DNA from: an uncultured Oscillospiraceae bacterium
Lineage (GTDB): Bacteria; Bacillota; Clostridia; Oscillospirales; Oscillospiraceae
Reading direction: 5' to 3'
Assembly: GCA_934589065.1 (NCBI GenBank)
Contig: CAKTNN010000035.1
Span: forward strand, 1-23,283
Length of the DNA stretch: 23,283 nucleotides
Position numbers and translations under genes: made by a program. Of the stretch, positions 15,661 to 22,047 are shown in pieces. Each line of letters opens with the position of its first letter. Within the stretch, counting starts at the first letter, position 1. The notes under the pieces were generated by a model. It searched no databases. It saw only the letters and a list, made by a program, of their open reading frames with translations, and was not told where the DNA came from.

Positions 15661-16572
15661 TTGAAAAAGAAGCAAACCAAAAGGCTGCTTCGCAAGGAAG
15701 AAACGGCTGCCTATCTGTATTTGATCCCTGCTTTGATCGGCCTGATCGTGCTGACCTATATCCCTCTGGCGGCGGTGTTTGGCCTCAGCTTTTTCAAGTG
15801 GGGCGGTACCGGCGTGCCGGAGTGGGTTGGCCTGGATAACTATGTGCGGCTATTGACGAAAGACCCCTATTTTAAGGAATCCGTAAAGGTGACCATCTAT
15901 TTTTCCCTGCTGGCGGTGGTGGGCAGCATGATTTATTCCCTGATTGTTGCCCTGCTGCTGAACCGGGATATCCCGGCAAGAGGCTTTTTCCGGGCGGTGT
16001 TCTATTTGCCTTATGTGTTGCCTGCTACGGCGGTTTATATCGGCTGGAGCTGGCTGTATAATACGGAATGGGGCCTATTCAATTACATTCTCAGCAAGCT
16101 GGGCATAGAGCGGCTGATGTTCGTAAGCTCCTCTTCTCAGGTTGTTCCGGCCCTGGCACTGATTGCGGTGTGGCTATCCGGAAATCTGATTGTAATTTTC
16201 CTGGCGGGGCTGCAAAACGTGCCCCGGATTTACCACGAGGCGGCGGAGATTGACGGAGCCAATTCCTGGCAGCGGTTCTGGAATGTGACCGTGCCCAGCA
16301 TGACGCCCATCATCTTCTACAATATGCTGATGGCACTGATTACCAATATGCAGGTGGTTACCCCGGCCCTGGCGCTGACCAAAGGCGGCCCCGGAAAATC
16401 CTCCTATTTCATCTCCTATATGCTCTATAATTACGCCTTTAAGCAGCGGGGAAAACTGGGCCTTGCCTGTGCAATTGCCTTTGTGCTGTTCCTGCTGATT
16501 GGCGCATTTACGCTGATTTTGTTTGCCACCAGTAAAAGCTGGATTTTCTACGAAGGGGGCGACAACAAATGA
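15661..16572 (+). CDS. Sugar ABC importer permease, MalF-like
   Basis: Membrane channel subunit of 303 residues with six hydrophobic segments. After a basic N-terminus (KKKQTKRLLRKEE) comes the typical ETAAYLYLIPALIGL start of the first helix, and the coupling loop YHEAAEIDGANSWQRFWNVTVP (about residues 197-218) contacts the ATPase. A GTG at 15652 lies directly against the AGGAAAGG ribosome site, whereas TTG 15661 is 9 bases from it and begins the usual MKKK-type sequence, so TTG 15661 is chosen. Its stop overlaps the next start. The operon carries no ATPase; importers of this class often share an MsmK/UgpC-like ATPase encoded elsewhere. Confidence 0.9.
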   Translation: MKKKQTKRLLRKEETAAYLYLIPALIGLIVLTYIPLAAVFGLSFFKWGGTGVPEWVGLDNYVRLLTKDPYFKESVKVTIYFSLLAVVGSMIYSLIVALLLNRDIPARGFFRAVFYLPYVLPATAVYIGWSWLYNTEWGLFNYILSKLGIERLMFVSSSSQVVPALALIAVWLSGNLIVIFLAGLQNVPRIYHEAAEIDGANSWQRFWNVTVPSMTPIIFYNMLMALITNMQVVTPALALTKGGPGKSSYFISYMLYNYAFKQRGKLGLACAIAFVLFLLIGAFTLILFATSKSWIFYEGGDNK

Positions 16573-17423
16573 AAAGCATGAAAAGCCGCAAGAAGCGGGA
16601 GAAAATTGTAGATGTTCTGTGCTTTTTGGCAGTCCTGTTTTTCGCCGCCCTGGCTATGCTGCCGATCTGGTGGATTTTCAGGTCCAGCCTTATGAGCAAT
16701 GCGGAGCTCTTCAAGTGGCCCCCTGCGTTTTTTCCGCCCAGATGGCTGTTTTCCAACTATGCAAATACGCTGCAGTATTTCAAATTCTGGACGTATTTGA
16801 AAAACACCATGACGATTATCGTGCCCTCGGTGATCGGCGGCACCATTACGGCAACCATGTGCGGCTACGCTTTTGCACGGCTTCGTTTCAGGGGAAAGAA
16901 TTTCCTGTTTACCCTCTGCATTGGCTCTATGCTGCTGCCCACCATGGTGACTCTGATTCCCCTGTACATTATGTGGACAAAGTTCTTCGGCCTGTCCGAT
17001 ACCTATTGGCCTTTGATTCTGCCCTATTTCTGCGGCGGCGGTGCATTTAATATCTTCCTGATCCGGCAGTTTATCATGTCCGTTCCTAGAGAGCTGGACG
17101 AGGCGGCAACCATCGATGGAGCGGGGTATTTCCGCATCCTTACCAATATCATTGTGCCCTCCATTAAGCCCGCAATGATTGTGGTTGCCATGTTCCTGTT
17201 CATCCAGATTTGGAATGATTTGCTGCAGCAGATGGTGTATATCAATACCGAGGCGAAGTTCACCATCTCCATGGGCCTGAGCCAGTTGAAGGGCTCTCTG
17301 AAAACGGACTGGTCTGCCATTATGTGCGGAACCTGTATGTCCTTTGTGCCCGGTGTGGTGTTCTACCTGATTGGTCAGCGCTACTTTGTGGAAGGCATTG
17401 TGATGACCGGAATGAAGAATTAA
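16569..17423 (+). CDS. Sugar ABC importer permease, MalG-like
   Basis: Second channel subunit, 284 residues, forming a heterodimer with the preceding permease. Six hydrophobic segments are visible; the typical NTMTIIVPSVIGGTITATMCGYAFARL block and the coupling loop PRELDEAATIDGAGYFRILTNIIVP (about residues 176-200) identify the MalG half. The ATG at 16569 overlaps the upstream stop (ATGA); a second Met three codons on is an alternative. The following gene starts 6 bases after the stop. Confidence 0.9.
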   Translation: MKSMKSRKKREKIVDVLCFLAVLFFAALAMLPIWWIFRSSLMSNAELFKWPPAFFPPRWLFSNYANTLQYFKFWTYLKNTMTIIVPSVIGGTITATMCGYAFARLRFRGKNFLFTLCIGSMLLPTMVTLIPLYIMWTKFFGLSDTYWPLILPYFCGGGAFNIFLIRQFIMSVPRELDEAATIDGAGYFRILTNIIVPSIKPAMIVVAMFLFIQIWNDLLQQMVYINTEAKFTISMGLSQLKGSLKTDWSAIMCGTCMSFVPGVVFYLIGQRYFVEGIVMTGMKN

Positions 17424-17428
17424 ATGCG

Positions 17429-18103
17429 ATGAAGAAAGATATTCCTGTGCCCCAGGAAGGGGCAGGCAGATACTTTTTTCTGCTGAAAAATCATTTCTGG
17501 ACGCTGTGCAAGCTGAATCTATTGATGCTTGCTGCCAGCCTGCCCATTGTCACCATCCCCGCTGCACTCTGCGCCGGAGATCGGGCGGCAGTGAAGCTTG
17601 CCCGGGACGGCTATGTGCTGCTGTGGGAAGAATTTCGGGATGAATTCCGGGAGGATTTCTGGAAGAGCCTTCCGCTGGGGCTTTTGTTTGGCGGACTGCT
17701 TGCCGGGAGCTATGTGCTGTTAAGCTTCGGTCTGGGAAATTCCGGCAGCCTGCCGGGAATGCTGATGCTGGTACTGGGAATCCTTCTGGCCTGGTATGCC
17801 TTCAGCCGGGGAAGCTACGCCTTCCTGATGCGGGCCATGCTGCCCCTATCCAATGGGGATGTTTTGAAAAATGCCGGAATCCTCAGCGTCATACCGAAAG
17901 GCCGGGGGTGGGTGGGCCCGGCTATGGGCATTGGCAGGATTTTGCTGACCTATGCCTTCTTTCCCTTCAGCCTGCTCCTTTTGGTGACCTTTGGCATGGG
18001 CCTATACCGGTTCAGCTTGTGCTATTTTCTCAATAAACCCATCCAGGAAAAAATCATCGCGCCCTGGGAAGCGCAAAGGGGCAATCCGGAATCGGAAACC
18101 TAG
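17429..18103 (+). CDS. DUF624 (YesL-like) membrane protein
   Basis: A 224-residue membrane protein of the DUF624 family, commonly found at the end of sugar ABC importer operons in Firmicutes; its biochemical role is not established. After a short basic N-terminus the first helix contains the characteristic NLLMLAASLPIVTIPAAL, followed by the KLARDGYVLLWEEFRDEFREDFWKS loop and about four further hydrophobic segments. ATG 17429 is chosen because the open frame upstream lies inside the permease gene; no strong ribosome site is seen, so translation probably depends on coupling to the stop six bases upstream. A strong terminator follows at once. Confidence 0.8.
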   Translation: MKKDIPVPQEGAGRYFFLLKNHFWTLCKLNLLMLAASLPIVTIPAALCAGDRAAVKLARDGYVLLWEEFRDEFREDFWKSLPLGLLFGGLLAGSYVLLSFGLGNSGSLPGMLMLVLGILLAWYAFSRGSYAFLMRAMLPLSNGDVLKNAGILSVIPKGRGWVGPAMGIGRILLTYAFFPFSLLLLVTFGMGLYRFSLCYFLNKPIQEKIIAPWEAQRGNPESET

Positions 18104-18104
18104 G

Positions 18105-18147
18105 CGGAAGAAAGTCCCCTCTCGTCCTGAGAGGGGGCTTTCTTCCG
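18105..18147 (+). terminator. Terminator of the GH127-importer operon
   Basis: A 19-bp stem (18105-18123 with 18129-18147, one G-T pair) with a 5-base loop GTCCT follows the DUF624 stop directly. Confidence 0.85.
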
Positions 18148-18177
18148 CGTGATTGTTGTGACGTCCGCTTTTTTACC

Positions 18178-18206
18178 TTGACAGATCGCGGGATATGCAG
18201 TACAGT
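18178..18206 (+). promoter_or_regulatory. Promoter upstream of the leader ORF and MFS gene
   Basis: TTGACA (18178-18183), a 17-base spacer and TACAGT (18201-18206) form a good vegetative promoter, about 35 bases before the leader ORF. Confidence 0.7.
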
Positions 18207-18241
18207 ATATGCAGAATACCTTTGTTTGAGGAAGTAATAAA

Positions 18242-18337
18242 ATGGGCTGGACACGGAACTGCTTACAACTGAAAAAAGGCGATGTACACGCTTCTATGGG
18301 AGTAGTGCGCCTTTTTTGGCTGGGAGGGTGCGTGTAA
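18242..18337 (+). CDS. Putative 31-residue leader peptide
   Basis: ATG 18242 has a GAGGAAG ribosome site 7 bases upstream and opens a 31-codon frame (MGWTRNCLQLKKGDVHAS and a hydrophobic tail ending in GGCV) with TAA at 18335-18337. It lies between a promoter and the MFS gene. A terminator hairpin overlaps codons 11-26, so a translating ribosome would affect whether the hairpin forms. This is the layout of ribosome-mediated attenuation known before several antibiotic-resistance genes. The peptide itself is not recognised. Confidence 0.5.
   Translation: MGWTRNCLQLKKGDVHASMGVVRLFWLGGCV
18272..18317 (+). terminator. Attenuator-like terminator before the MFS gene
   Basis: AAAAAAGGCG (18272-18281) pairs perfectly with CGCCTTTTTT (18308-18317), so the second arm supplies the T-run. 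The inner 26 bases can form further short pairs such as CAC/GTG. It sits inside the leader ORF and about 97 bases before the MFS start. Confidence 0.7.
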
Positions 18338-18413
18338 AGCGGCTGCGTTCCCACAGAAAAGAATATTTGCACTATCTCCTTATCGTTTACAGAATCGATA
18401 GAGGAGAATTTTT

Positions 18414-19502
18414 ATGCATAAAATTAGAAAACAAATTGGATATTTATACGCTTCTTCGGTTTTGGAAAGCTTGACACTCGCCGGTGCCTGGGTCGCCATC
18501 CTGGCTGCCAGGGGGTTCAGCCTCATGGAAATCAGTATTACCGAAACGGCATACCATATTGCCAGTTTGATATTTGAGCTGCCCTCCGGCATTTTGGCAG
18601 ATCTCTTTGGCAGAAAACGGATGCTTCTGCTCAGCGTCGCAATGCGGATGCTTTCCAACCTGGCGATGATCTTCTCCGGAAGCCTCGCGTCCGTCTGCCT
18701 GTCCGTTGCACTGACAGCGGTGAGTGATAATTTTATCTCCGGCACCGGGGATGCGCTGGCCTACGATTCCCTGAAAAGCGTTGGGGAAGAAGCAGGGTTT
18801 GCCCGGTACGAATCAAATCAATTGGTGATTTATCGCCTATGCGGGGGCATCTCCACCTTGTGCGCAGGGGCTGCGCTGCTTTTGGGCTACAAAATCGTTT
18901 ATTTTACAAGCCTTGTGTCCGCCGTAGTCCAGATGGCTGTGCTGCTGGGGTTGAAAGAGGTCCACATTCAGCAGTTCCGGGCAGATGCTACCCTTTGGGA
19001 ACGGCTGAATCAGTGCATTCGGGAAAGTCTATCCTTCCTGAAAGCCGGGAAAAAGCCAATGGCGTTGATGTTTGCAAATTCCTTTGTGGGCGCGCTGGAC
19101 GTTTTGCTGCTCTTCTTTTTGCAGGCCAAGCTGTCCGAAAGAGGAATCCCGCAGTGGGCCCTGGGGATCGCGCTGCTGTTTATGGAAATGGGAGGCGTTG
19201 TGGGTGCACGGCTGGTGCTAAAATTTAGTCGGCTGGGATATAGAAGCCTTTTCCTGATATGTGCCGGGGTAGTGACGTCGGGAATCCTGCTGGAGCATTC
19301 CCTGGCCTACACCGTTATGGCGTTGGGGGGCTTCCTTTCTGCTGCGGCGGATGATGCGCTGCAGGTGCGTACCAATGCATTGCTGCAGGATATGTTCCCT
19401 TCTCAGCAGCGGGCAACCCTGACTTCTGTGGAATCCTTTAGCTTTTCTACCGTTATGGTGCTGCTGGCCCCGTTGGCAGGCGTGCTGTTCCGATACTGGT
19501 AA
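18414..19502 (+). CDS. MFS transporter, probably C-terminally shortened
   Basis: Major facilitator superfamily protein of 362 residues, likely a drug or metabolite exporter. Motif A between helices 2 and 3 is clear (GILADLFGRKRML, about 59-71). About eleven hydrophobic segments can be drawn, with the long central loop around residues 180-210. The last segment ends LAPLAGVLFRYW at the stop, whereas relatives of this type usually run to about 400 residues with a twelfth helix; a truncation is likely because an ABC gene fragment begins 26 bases further on. GAGGAG lies 7 bases before the ATG. The upstream leader ORF and terminator suggest attenuation control. The substrate is unknown. Confidence 0.75.
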   Translation: MHKIRKQIGYLYASSVLESLTLAGAWVAILAARGFSLMEISITETAYHIASLIFELPSGILADLFGRKRMLLLSVAMRMLSNLAMIFSGSLASVCLSVALTAVSDNFISGTGDALAYDSLKSVGEEAGFARYESNQLVIYRLCGGISTLCAGAALLLGYKIVYFTSLVSAVVQMAVLLGLKEVHIQQFRADATLWERLNQCIRESLSFLKAGKKPMALMFANSFVGALDVLLLFFLQAKLSERGIPQWALGIALLFMEMGGVVGARLVLKFSRLGYRSLFLICAGVVTSGILLEHSLAYTVMALGGFLSAAADDALQVRTNALLQDMFPSQQRATLTSVESFSFSTVMVLLAPLAGVLFRYW

Positions 19503-19528
19503 ATAGAAAAGATAGAAAATAAGGGCCG

Positions 19529-19756
19529 TTAGATCGTCCAATTCTGGCTCCCGTTTTGAAGATCCACCATGTGGGTATAGAGCCCGTTTTCTGCGTAGAG
19601 GGCCTGGGGCTTTCCCTGTTCAGCCACTACGCCATCGGACAGCACTACAATTTTGCCGGCCCCTGCCACGGTGCGCATCCGGTGGGCAATCACGAGTACC
19701 GTCTTGTCCTGAATCAGCCGGGAAAAATCAGATTGTTTTTCATATAGCACCTCCAA
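19529..19756 (-). pseudogene. 3' remnant of an ABC exporter gene
   Basis: The frame encodes the end of an ABC exporter ATPase: LIQDKTVLVIAHRMRTVAGAGKIVVLSDG with the switch His in AHRMRT, then VAEQGKPQALYAENGLYTHMVDLQ. Walker A, the signature and the whole membrane part are absent. At the front, a GGAGGTG ribosome site and ATGAAAAACAATCTG (ATG at 19742) look like the true start of an ABC gene, but that frame stops after 8 codons. The start and end of one or two exporter genes thus appear joined by a large out-of-frame deletion. A dyad operator lies just upstream (19761-19778). Confidence 0.75.
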
Positions 19757-19760
19757 TATT

Positions 19761-19778
19761 AATTAGCTATTGCTAACT
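19761..19778. promoter_or_regulatory. Dyad operator a (RRTTAG-N6-CTAACY)
   Basis: AATTAG, six bases, CTAACT. It has the same half-sites and spacing as three other sites in the window and sits just before the start of the broken ABC exporter gene. Confidence 0.5.
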
Positions 19779-19857
19779 TTGGCATATACCTGTACGCAGG
19801 CCCGAATATCCAGCCACTTATGCGGAAATTCCGGCCCAGGAATACCGGGATGGAAAC

Positions 19858-20466
19858 TTAGCGCTTTTGCGCCGTGATGCAAAGCCAACCCTTTTTGTTT
19901 TTGTGAACCTCAATTTTGTGAAAATCGGTCTGCTCCAGAAAGGCTTTCAACTGCGCGTCTGTATAAACGGTCATTCCGTTAATCTGCTTTGTCCATTTTT
20001 CTCCGGAGGCTGGATCGGCACACGCATTGCAAATCAGAAATGTACCGCCGGGTTTCAGCACCCGATGGACTTCATGAAAGCATTTGATCAGATCGGGCCA
20101 AAAGTAAACGGTTTCAAAGGCAGTAACCCCATCGAACCAGCTCTTGGCAAAGATGATTTGCTCCGCGCTGCCCTGCCATACCACGCATCTTCCCTCCTGG
20201 ATGGCCTGGGTGTTAAGCTGCCGTGCCTTTTCTACGCTGACGGAGGAACAGTCGATTCCTTTGATGATCCCCTGGGGACATTTTTTCAAGAGCTTTTTGA
20301 GATTTGCTCCGCCGCCGCAGCCGCAGTCCAGCACCTTTCCGTCTGCCGGGAGAGACAGAAAATCCATTCCCCAATTTGCCAGTGCGGCGTGTCCGATATT
20401 CATCATAGAAACCATGATCTCTCCACCAAGCCCGGATGGGTTTCGGGTGTTTTCCCAAAAAGACAT
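19858..20466 (-). CDS. Class I SAM-dependent methyltransferase
   Basis: A 202-residue methyltransferase. Motif I is KVLDCGCGGGAN (about 44-55); GIDCSSVSVEKAR is motif II and RVLKPGGTFLICN the post-III block. It is closely related along its whole length to the one starting at 22700 (about two thirds identical by eye; both begin MSF-ENTR-P). The acceptor is unknown; in Clostridia such proteins often neighbour TetR regulators and ABC exporters. ATG 20466 has AGGAGC 8 bases upstream; upstream in-frame codons lack a ribosome site. It appears intact but lies in a partly deleted module, with an ABC fragment downstream and no regulator gene upstream. Confidence 0.9.
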   Translation of the reverse strand: MSFWENTRNPSGLGGEIMVSMMNIGHAALANWGMDFLSLPADGKVLDCGCGGGANLKKLLKKCPQGIIKGIDCSSVSVEKARQLNTQAIQEGRCVVWQGSAEQIIFAKSWFDGVTAFETVYFWPDLIKCFHEVHRVLKPGGTFLICNACADPASGEKWTKQINGMTVYTDAQLKAFLEQTDFHKIEVHKNKKGWLCITAQKR

Positions 20467-20595
20467 TGTTTTCTGCTCCTTTATTAGAATTGTGTGCCTG
20501 CGTACCAGGGGGGCAGGGGTCATATTCCTGCCAAAACGGCAAATCTCCCGCTGCTGAGGATAGAACGGTTTCCCTGGCAGTGATGCGTCAAAAAT

Positions 20596-20613
20596 GGTTA
20601 GCCTTAGCTAACC
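20596..20613. promoter_or_regulatory. Dyad operator b (RRTTAG-N6-CTAACY)
   Basis: GGTTAG, CCTTAG, CTAACC is a perfect dyad upstream of the methyltransferase. On the minus strand it is followed by ATTTTTG, so as RNA it could also act as a terminator hairpin. A GCCGCA/TGCGGC hairpin at 20631-20646 precedes it, matching the hairpin-then-operator order after the TetR gene. Confidence 0.55.
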
Positions 20614-20672
20614 AACGGGCTTTTGAAAAGCCGCATCCCTGCGGCGCTTCCATCTCTTCCAATTTCCAACTT

Positions 20673-20701
20673 ATAGTAGCATTTTCGCGCAGGGATGTCA
20701 A
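20673..20701 (-). promoter_or_regulatory. Promoter of the minus-strand methyltransferase
   Basis: On the minus strand TTGACA (20701-20696), a 17-base spacer and TACTAT (20678-20673) form a strong promoter. The transcript would pass the hairpin and operator b before the gene. The rest of 20467-20841 holds only this, operator b, the hairpin and the tRNA promoter. Confidence 0.75.
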
Positions 20702-20780
20702 CCATTTCTTCCCGGTCAAAATGTCAGAAAAGGTGCGCCGTTGCCGGGATAGATTTCTCTGGAAAGAACGCAAATTTTTC

Positions 20781-20808
20781 TTGACATTTTGCGAAAATAT
20801 GATATGAT
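20781..20808 (+). promoter_or_regulatory. Promoter of the tRNA-Tyr gene
   Basis: TTGACA (20781-20786), a 16-base spacer and TATGAT (20803-20808) lie about 33 bases before the tRNA. Confidence 0.8.
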
Positions 20809-20841
20809 AACCAAGTCCTCTGGAGGACGTTATGTGAATAT

Positions 20842-20926
20842 GGGGGAATTCCCGAGTGGCCAAAGGGGACAGACTGTAAATCTGCTGCTTATAGCTTCGG
20901 TGGTTCGAATCCACCTTCCCCCACCA
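20842..20926 (+). tRNA. tRNA-Tyr (GTA)
   Basis: An 85-base class II tRNA. Acceptor arm GGGGGAA/TTCCCCC, discriminator A and encoded CCA (20924-20926); anticodon GTA at 20876-20878 in CTGTAAATC; a long variable arm; T-loop GGTTCGAATCC. The length and long variable arm are as expected for bacterial tRNA-Tyr. Confidence 0.96.
20905..20926 (+). repeat. 22-bp tRNA 3'-end repeat, copy 1
   Basis: The last 22 bases of the tRNA (TCGAATCC to CCACCA) recur exactly at 21079-21100, 174 bases on. Duplicated tRNA 3' ends are the usual mark of integrase-mediated insertion. Confidence 0.85.
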
Positions 20927-20932
20927 GAAAAA

Positions 20933-20954
20933 GGCATCACCGTCAGGTGGTGCC
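20933..20954 (+). terminator. Terminator of the tRNA-Tyr gene
   Basis: GGCATCACC pairs with GGTGGTGCC (one G-T) over a 4-base loop, with As before and seven Ts after the stem. Confidence 0.9.
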
Positions 20955-20972
20955 TTTTTTTGCGTGGGATCC

Positions 20973-21094
20973 GGGAAGTGGATTCGAACCCACTTAAATC
21001 CAATATGCCGGTGGCATATTGGAAAACCAGTTCGAAAACTGGTTTTCACCATACTGTTTTGCTCCGCGAAACAGGCAATCGAATCCACCTTCCC
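20973..21094. other. Cloverleaf-like structured element downstream of tRNA-Tyr
   Basis: An outer stem is formed by 20973-20987 and 21079-21094: GTGGATTCGA pairs perfectly with TCGAATCCAC, then five more pairs after one bulged C. It encloses three hairpins with little space between: 21000-21022 (10 bp, 3-base loop), 21023-21046 (10 bp, 4-base loop) and 21054-21074 (9 bp with one G-T, 3-base loop). The right arm of the outer stem is part of the repeated tRNA tail. The left arm can instead fold locally as AAGTGG/CCACTT, a T-arm mimic. It could be a palindromic mobile repeat or an RNA; I do not recognise it as a named family. Confidence 0.6.
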
Positions 21095-21100
21095 CCACCA
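21079..21100 (+). repeat. 22-bp tRNA 3'-end repeat, copy 2 (possible att site)
   Basis: An exact copy of the tRNA-Tyr 3' end including CCA, outside any complete tRNA. It may be the far attachment site of an element lost by deletion, or the boundary of the cloverleaf repeat. Confidence 0.7.
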
Positions 21101-21106
21101 AACATC

Positions 21107-21150
21107 AGAAATCCGAACTTCTTCCCTGTGGGGGATGGGTTCGGGTTTCT
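21107..21150 (+). terminator. Terminator after the cloverleaf element
   Basis: AGAAATCCGAAC (21107-21118) pairs with GTTCGGGTTTCT (21139-21150), 12 bp with one G-T, followed by TGTTTTT on the plus strand. Confidence 0.7.
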
Positions 21151-21173
21151 TGTTTTTGATAGAAACCCCTAAA

Positions 21174-21227
21174 GGGGGTGCAACTATGGTTTAGAGGGGG
21201 GTGCAATTCTTAATTTGAGGGGGTGCA
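21174..21227. repeat. Three GGGGGTGCA direct repeats
   Basis: GGGGGTGCA occurs at 21174-21182, 21197-21205 and 21219-21227, spaced 22-23 bases (about two helical turns), each followed by A-CT or RTTCT-like bases. They may be transposase-binding repeats of an insertion-sequence end (IS21-type ends carry such multiple repeats), though no transposase gene is present. Otherwise 21155-21320 shows no gene. Confidence 0.5.
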
Positions 21228-21321
21228 GTTCTTTGCCGAAGGAAGATGAGCGCCTTCGCGAACAAATGCTTTAGGTGGAAATAGTTTTTATGTTAAAATG
21301 AGCAAGTTTTCCCCGCCCCCC

Positions 21322-21350
21322 TTGCAAATCAGAAAGAAGTGCGGTATAAT
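21322..21350 (+). promoter_or_regulatory. Promoter of the TetR gene
   Basis: TTGCAA (21322-21327), a 17-base spacer and a perfect TATAAT (21345-21350). Confidence 0.85.
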
Positions 21351-21378
21351 ATGACCAGAAGAACCAAAACGGTCATAT
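21349..21378. promoter_or_regulatory. Dyad at the TetR transcription start
   Basis: ATATGACC (21349-21356) and GGTCATAT (21371-21378) form a perfect 8-bp inverted repeat separated by 14 bases. It overlaps the end of the -10 box and the start site, a position expected for autorepression. Confidence 0.55.
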
Positions 21379-21394
21379 TGAAGGAGGCGCGGGC

Positions 21395-21973
21395 TTGGCT
21401 TTTACCGATTACGAGACTGAGCAGCTCCGCAAGGCGTTGCTGAAGGAAGCGAGGCGTTGTGGCGTCACGCTGGGGATGAAAAAAACCTCCGTGGATCAGC
21501 TGACGAAGGCGGTCGGCATTGCAAAAGGCTCGTTCTATAAATTCTACGAATCCAAGGAGATGCTATTTTTCGCGGTTTTGGAGGGCATCCACGCCGAGCT
21601 TTATGGGGTAGCCGACCGAGCGCTGGGCGAAACTGACAGCTTGCCGCCATCAGAGCGTGCGGCAAAGGCGATTCTTGCTGTTTGCCGGCGGCTGTCTGAT
21701 ACCGGCGACATGGCTTTCATTGAAAACGATGCGAAGCTGCTTTTGCAGAGACTGCCGGAGGATGTCAAAAATGTGCATTACCACGACGACGAGACGCACA
21801 TTCGTCAGCTTCTGGAAAAATATGACCTTGTTCCTAAACGGGGGGCTTCACTTGCCGCCGCGACAGTACGCGGACTGATTCTCACCGTTTCCCACAGGGA
21901 GCAGATCGGAGAATTGTATCCGCAGGTACTGGAAACGCTGGTGTACGGCGCTTGCAGGGAGTTATTTAAATAA
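21395..21973 (+). CDS. TetR/AcrR-family transcriptional regulator
   Basis: A 192-residue repressor-type protein. The N-terminal helix-turn-helix is typical (GMKKTSVDQLTKAVGIAKGSFYKFYESKEMLF, about residues 27-58); the C-terminal helical domain would bind a ligand and dimerise. The start is TTG 21395, with AAGGAGG 7 bases upstream; no ATG lies nearby. Two methyltransferase genes follow after a terminator and two dyad operators, and another dyad overlaps its own promoter, so it may control itself and the neighbours. The ligand is unknown. Confidence 0.9.
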   Translation: MAFTDYETEQLRKALLKEARRCGVTLGMKKTSVDQLTKAVGIAKGSFYKFYESKEMLFFAVLEGIHAELYGVADRALGETDSLPPSERAAKAILAVCRRLSDTGDMAFIENDAKLLLQRLPEDVKNVHYHDDETHIRQLLEKYDLVPKRGASLAAATVRGLILTVSHREQIGELYPQVLETLVYGACRELFK

Positions 21974-21980
21974 GCGGAAG

Positions 21981-21996
21981 GCCGCAGAGATGCGGC
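21981..21996 (+). terminator. Terminator of the TetR gene
   Basis: GCCGCA/TGCGGC with a GAGA loop, extended by AAG/TTT and followed by four Ts, lies 8 bases after the TetR stop. The matching hairpin at 20631-20646 lies upstream of the minus-strand methyltransferase. Confidence 0.75.
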
Positions 21997-22012
21997 TTTT
22001 CCAAGGCACAAT

Positions 22013-22030
22013 GGTTAGCACCATCTAACC
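22013..22030. promoter_or_regulatory. Dyad operator c (RRTTAG-N6-CTAACY)
   Basis: GGTTAG, CACCAT, CTAACC: perfect half-sites with the common six-base spacer, between the TetR terminator and the first methyltransferase. Confidence 0.6.
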
Positions 22031-22047
22031 GAACAGCTGCGCGCATT

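Noticed and set aside
20588..21088. 166-codon minus-strand open frame over the tRNA and cloverleaf
   Set aside because: It contains the peptide VDSNHRSYKQQIYSLSPLA, the familiar false product read from the opposite strand of tRNA-Tyr.
21174..21227. CRISPR-like array
   Set aside because: Only three 9-base repeats at 22-23-base spacing and no cas genes; far too short for a CRISPR array.
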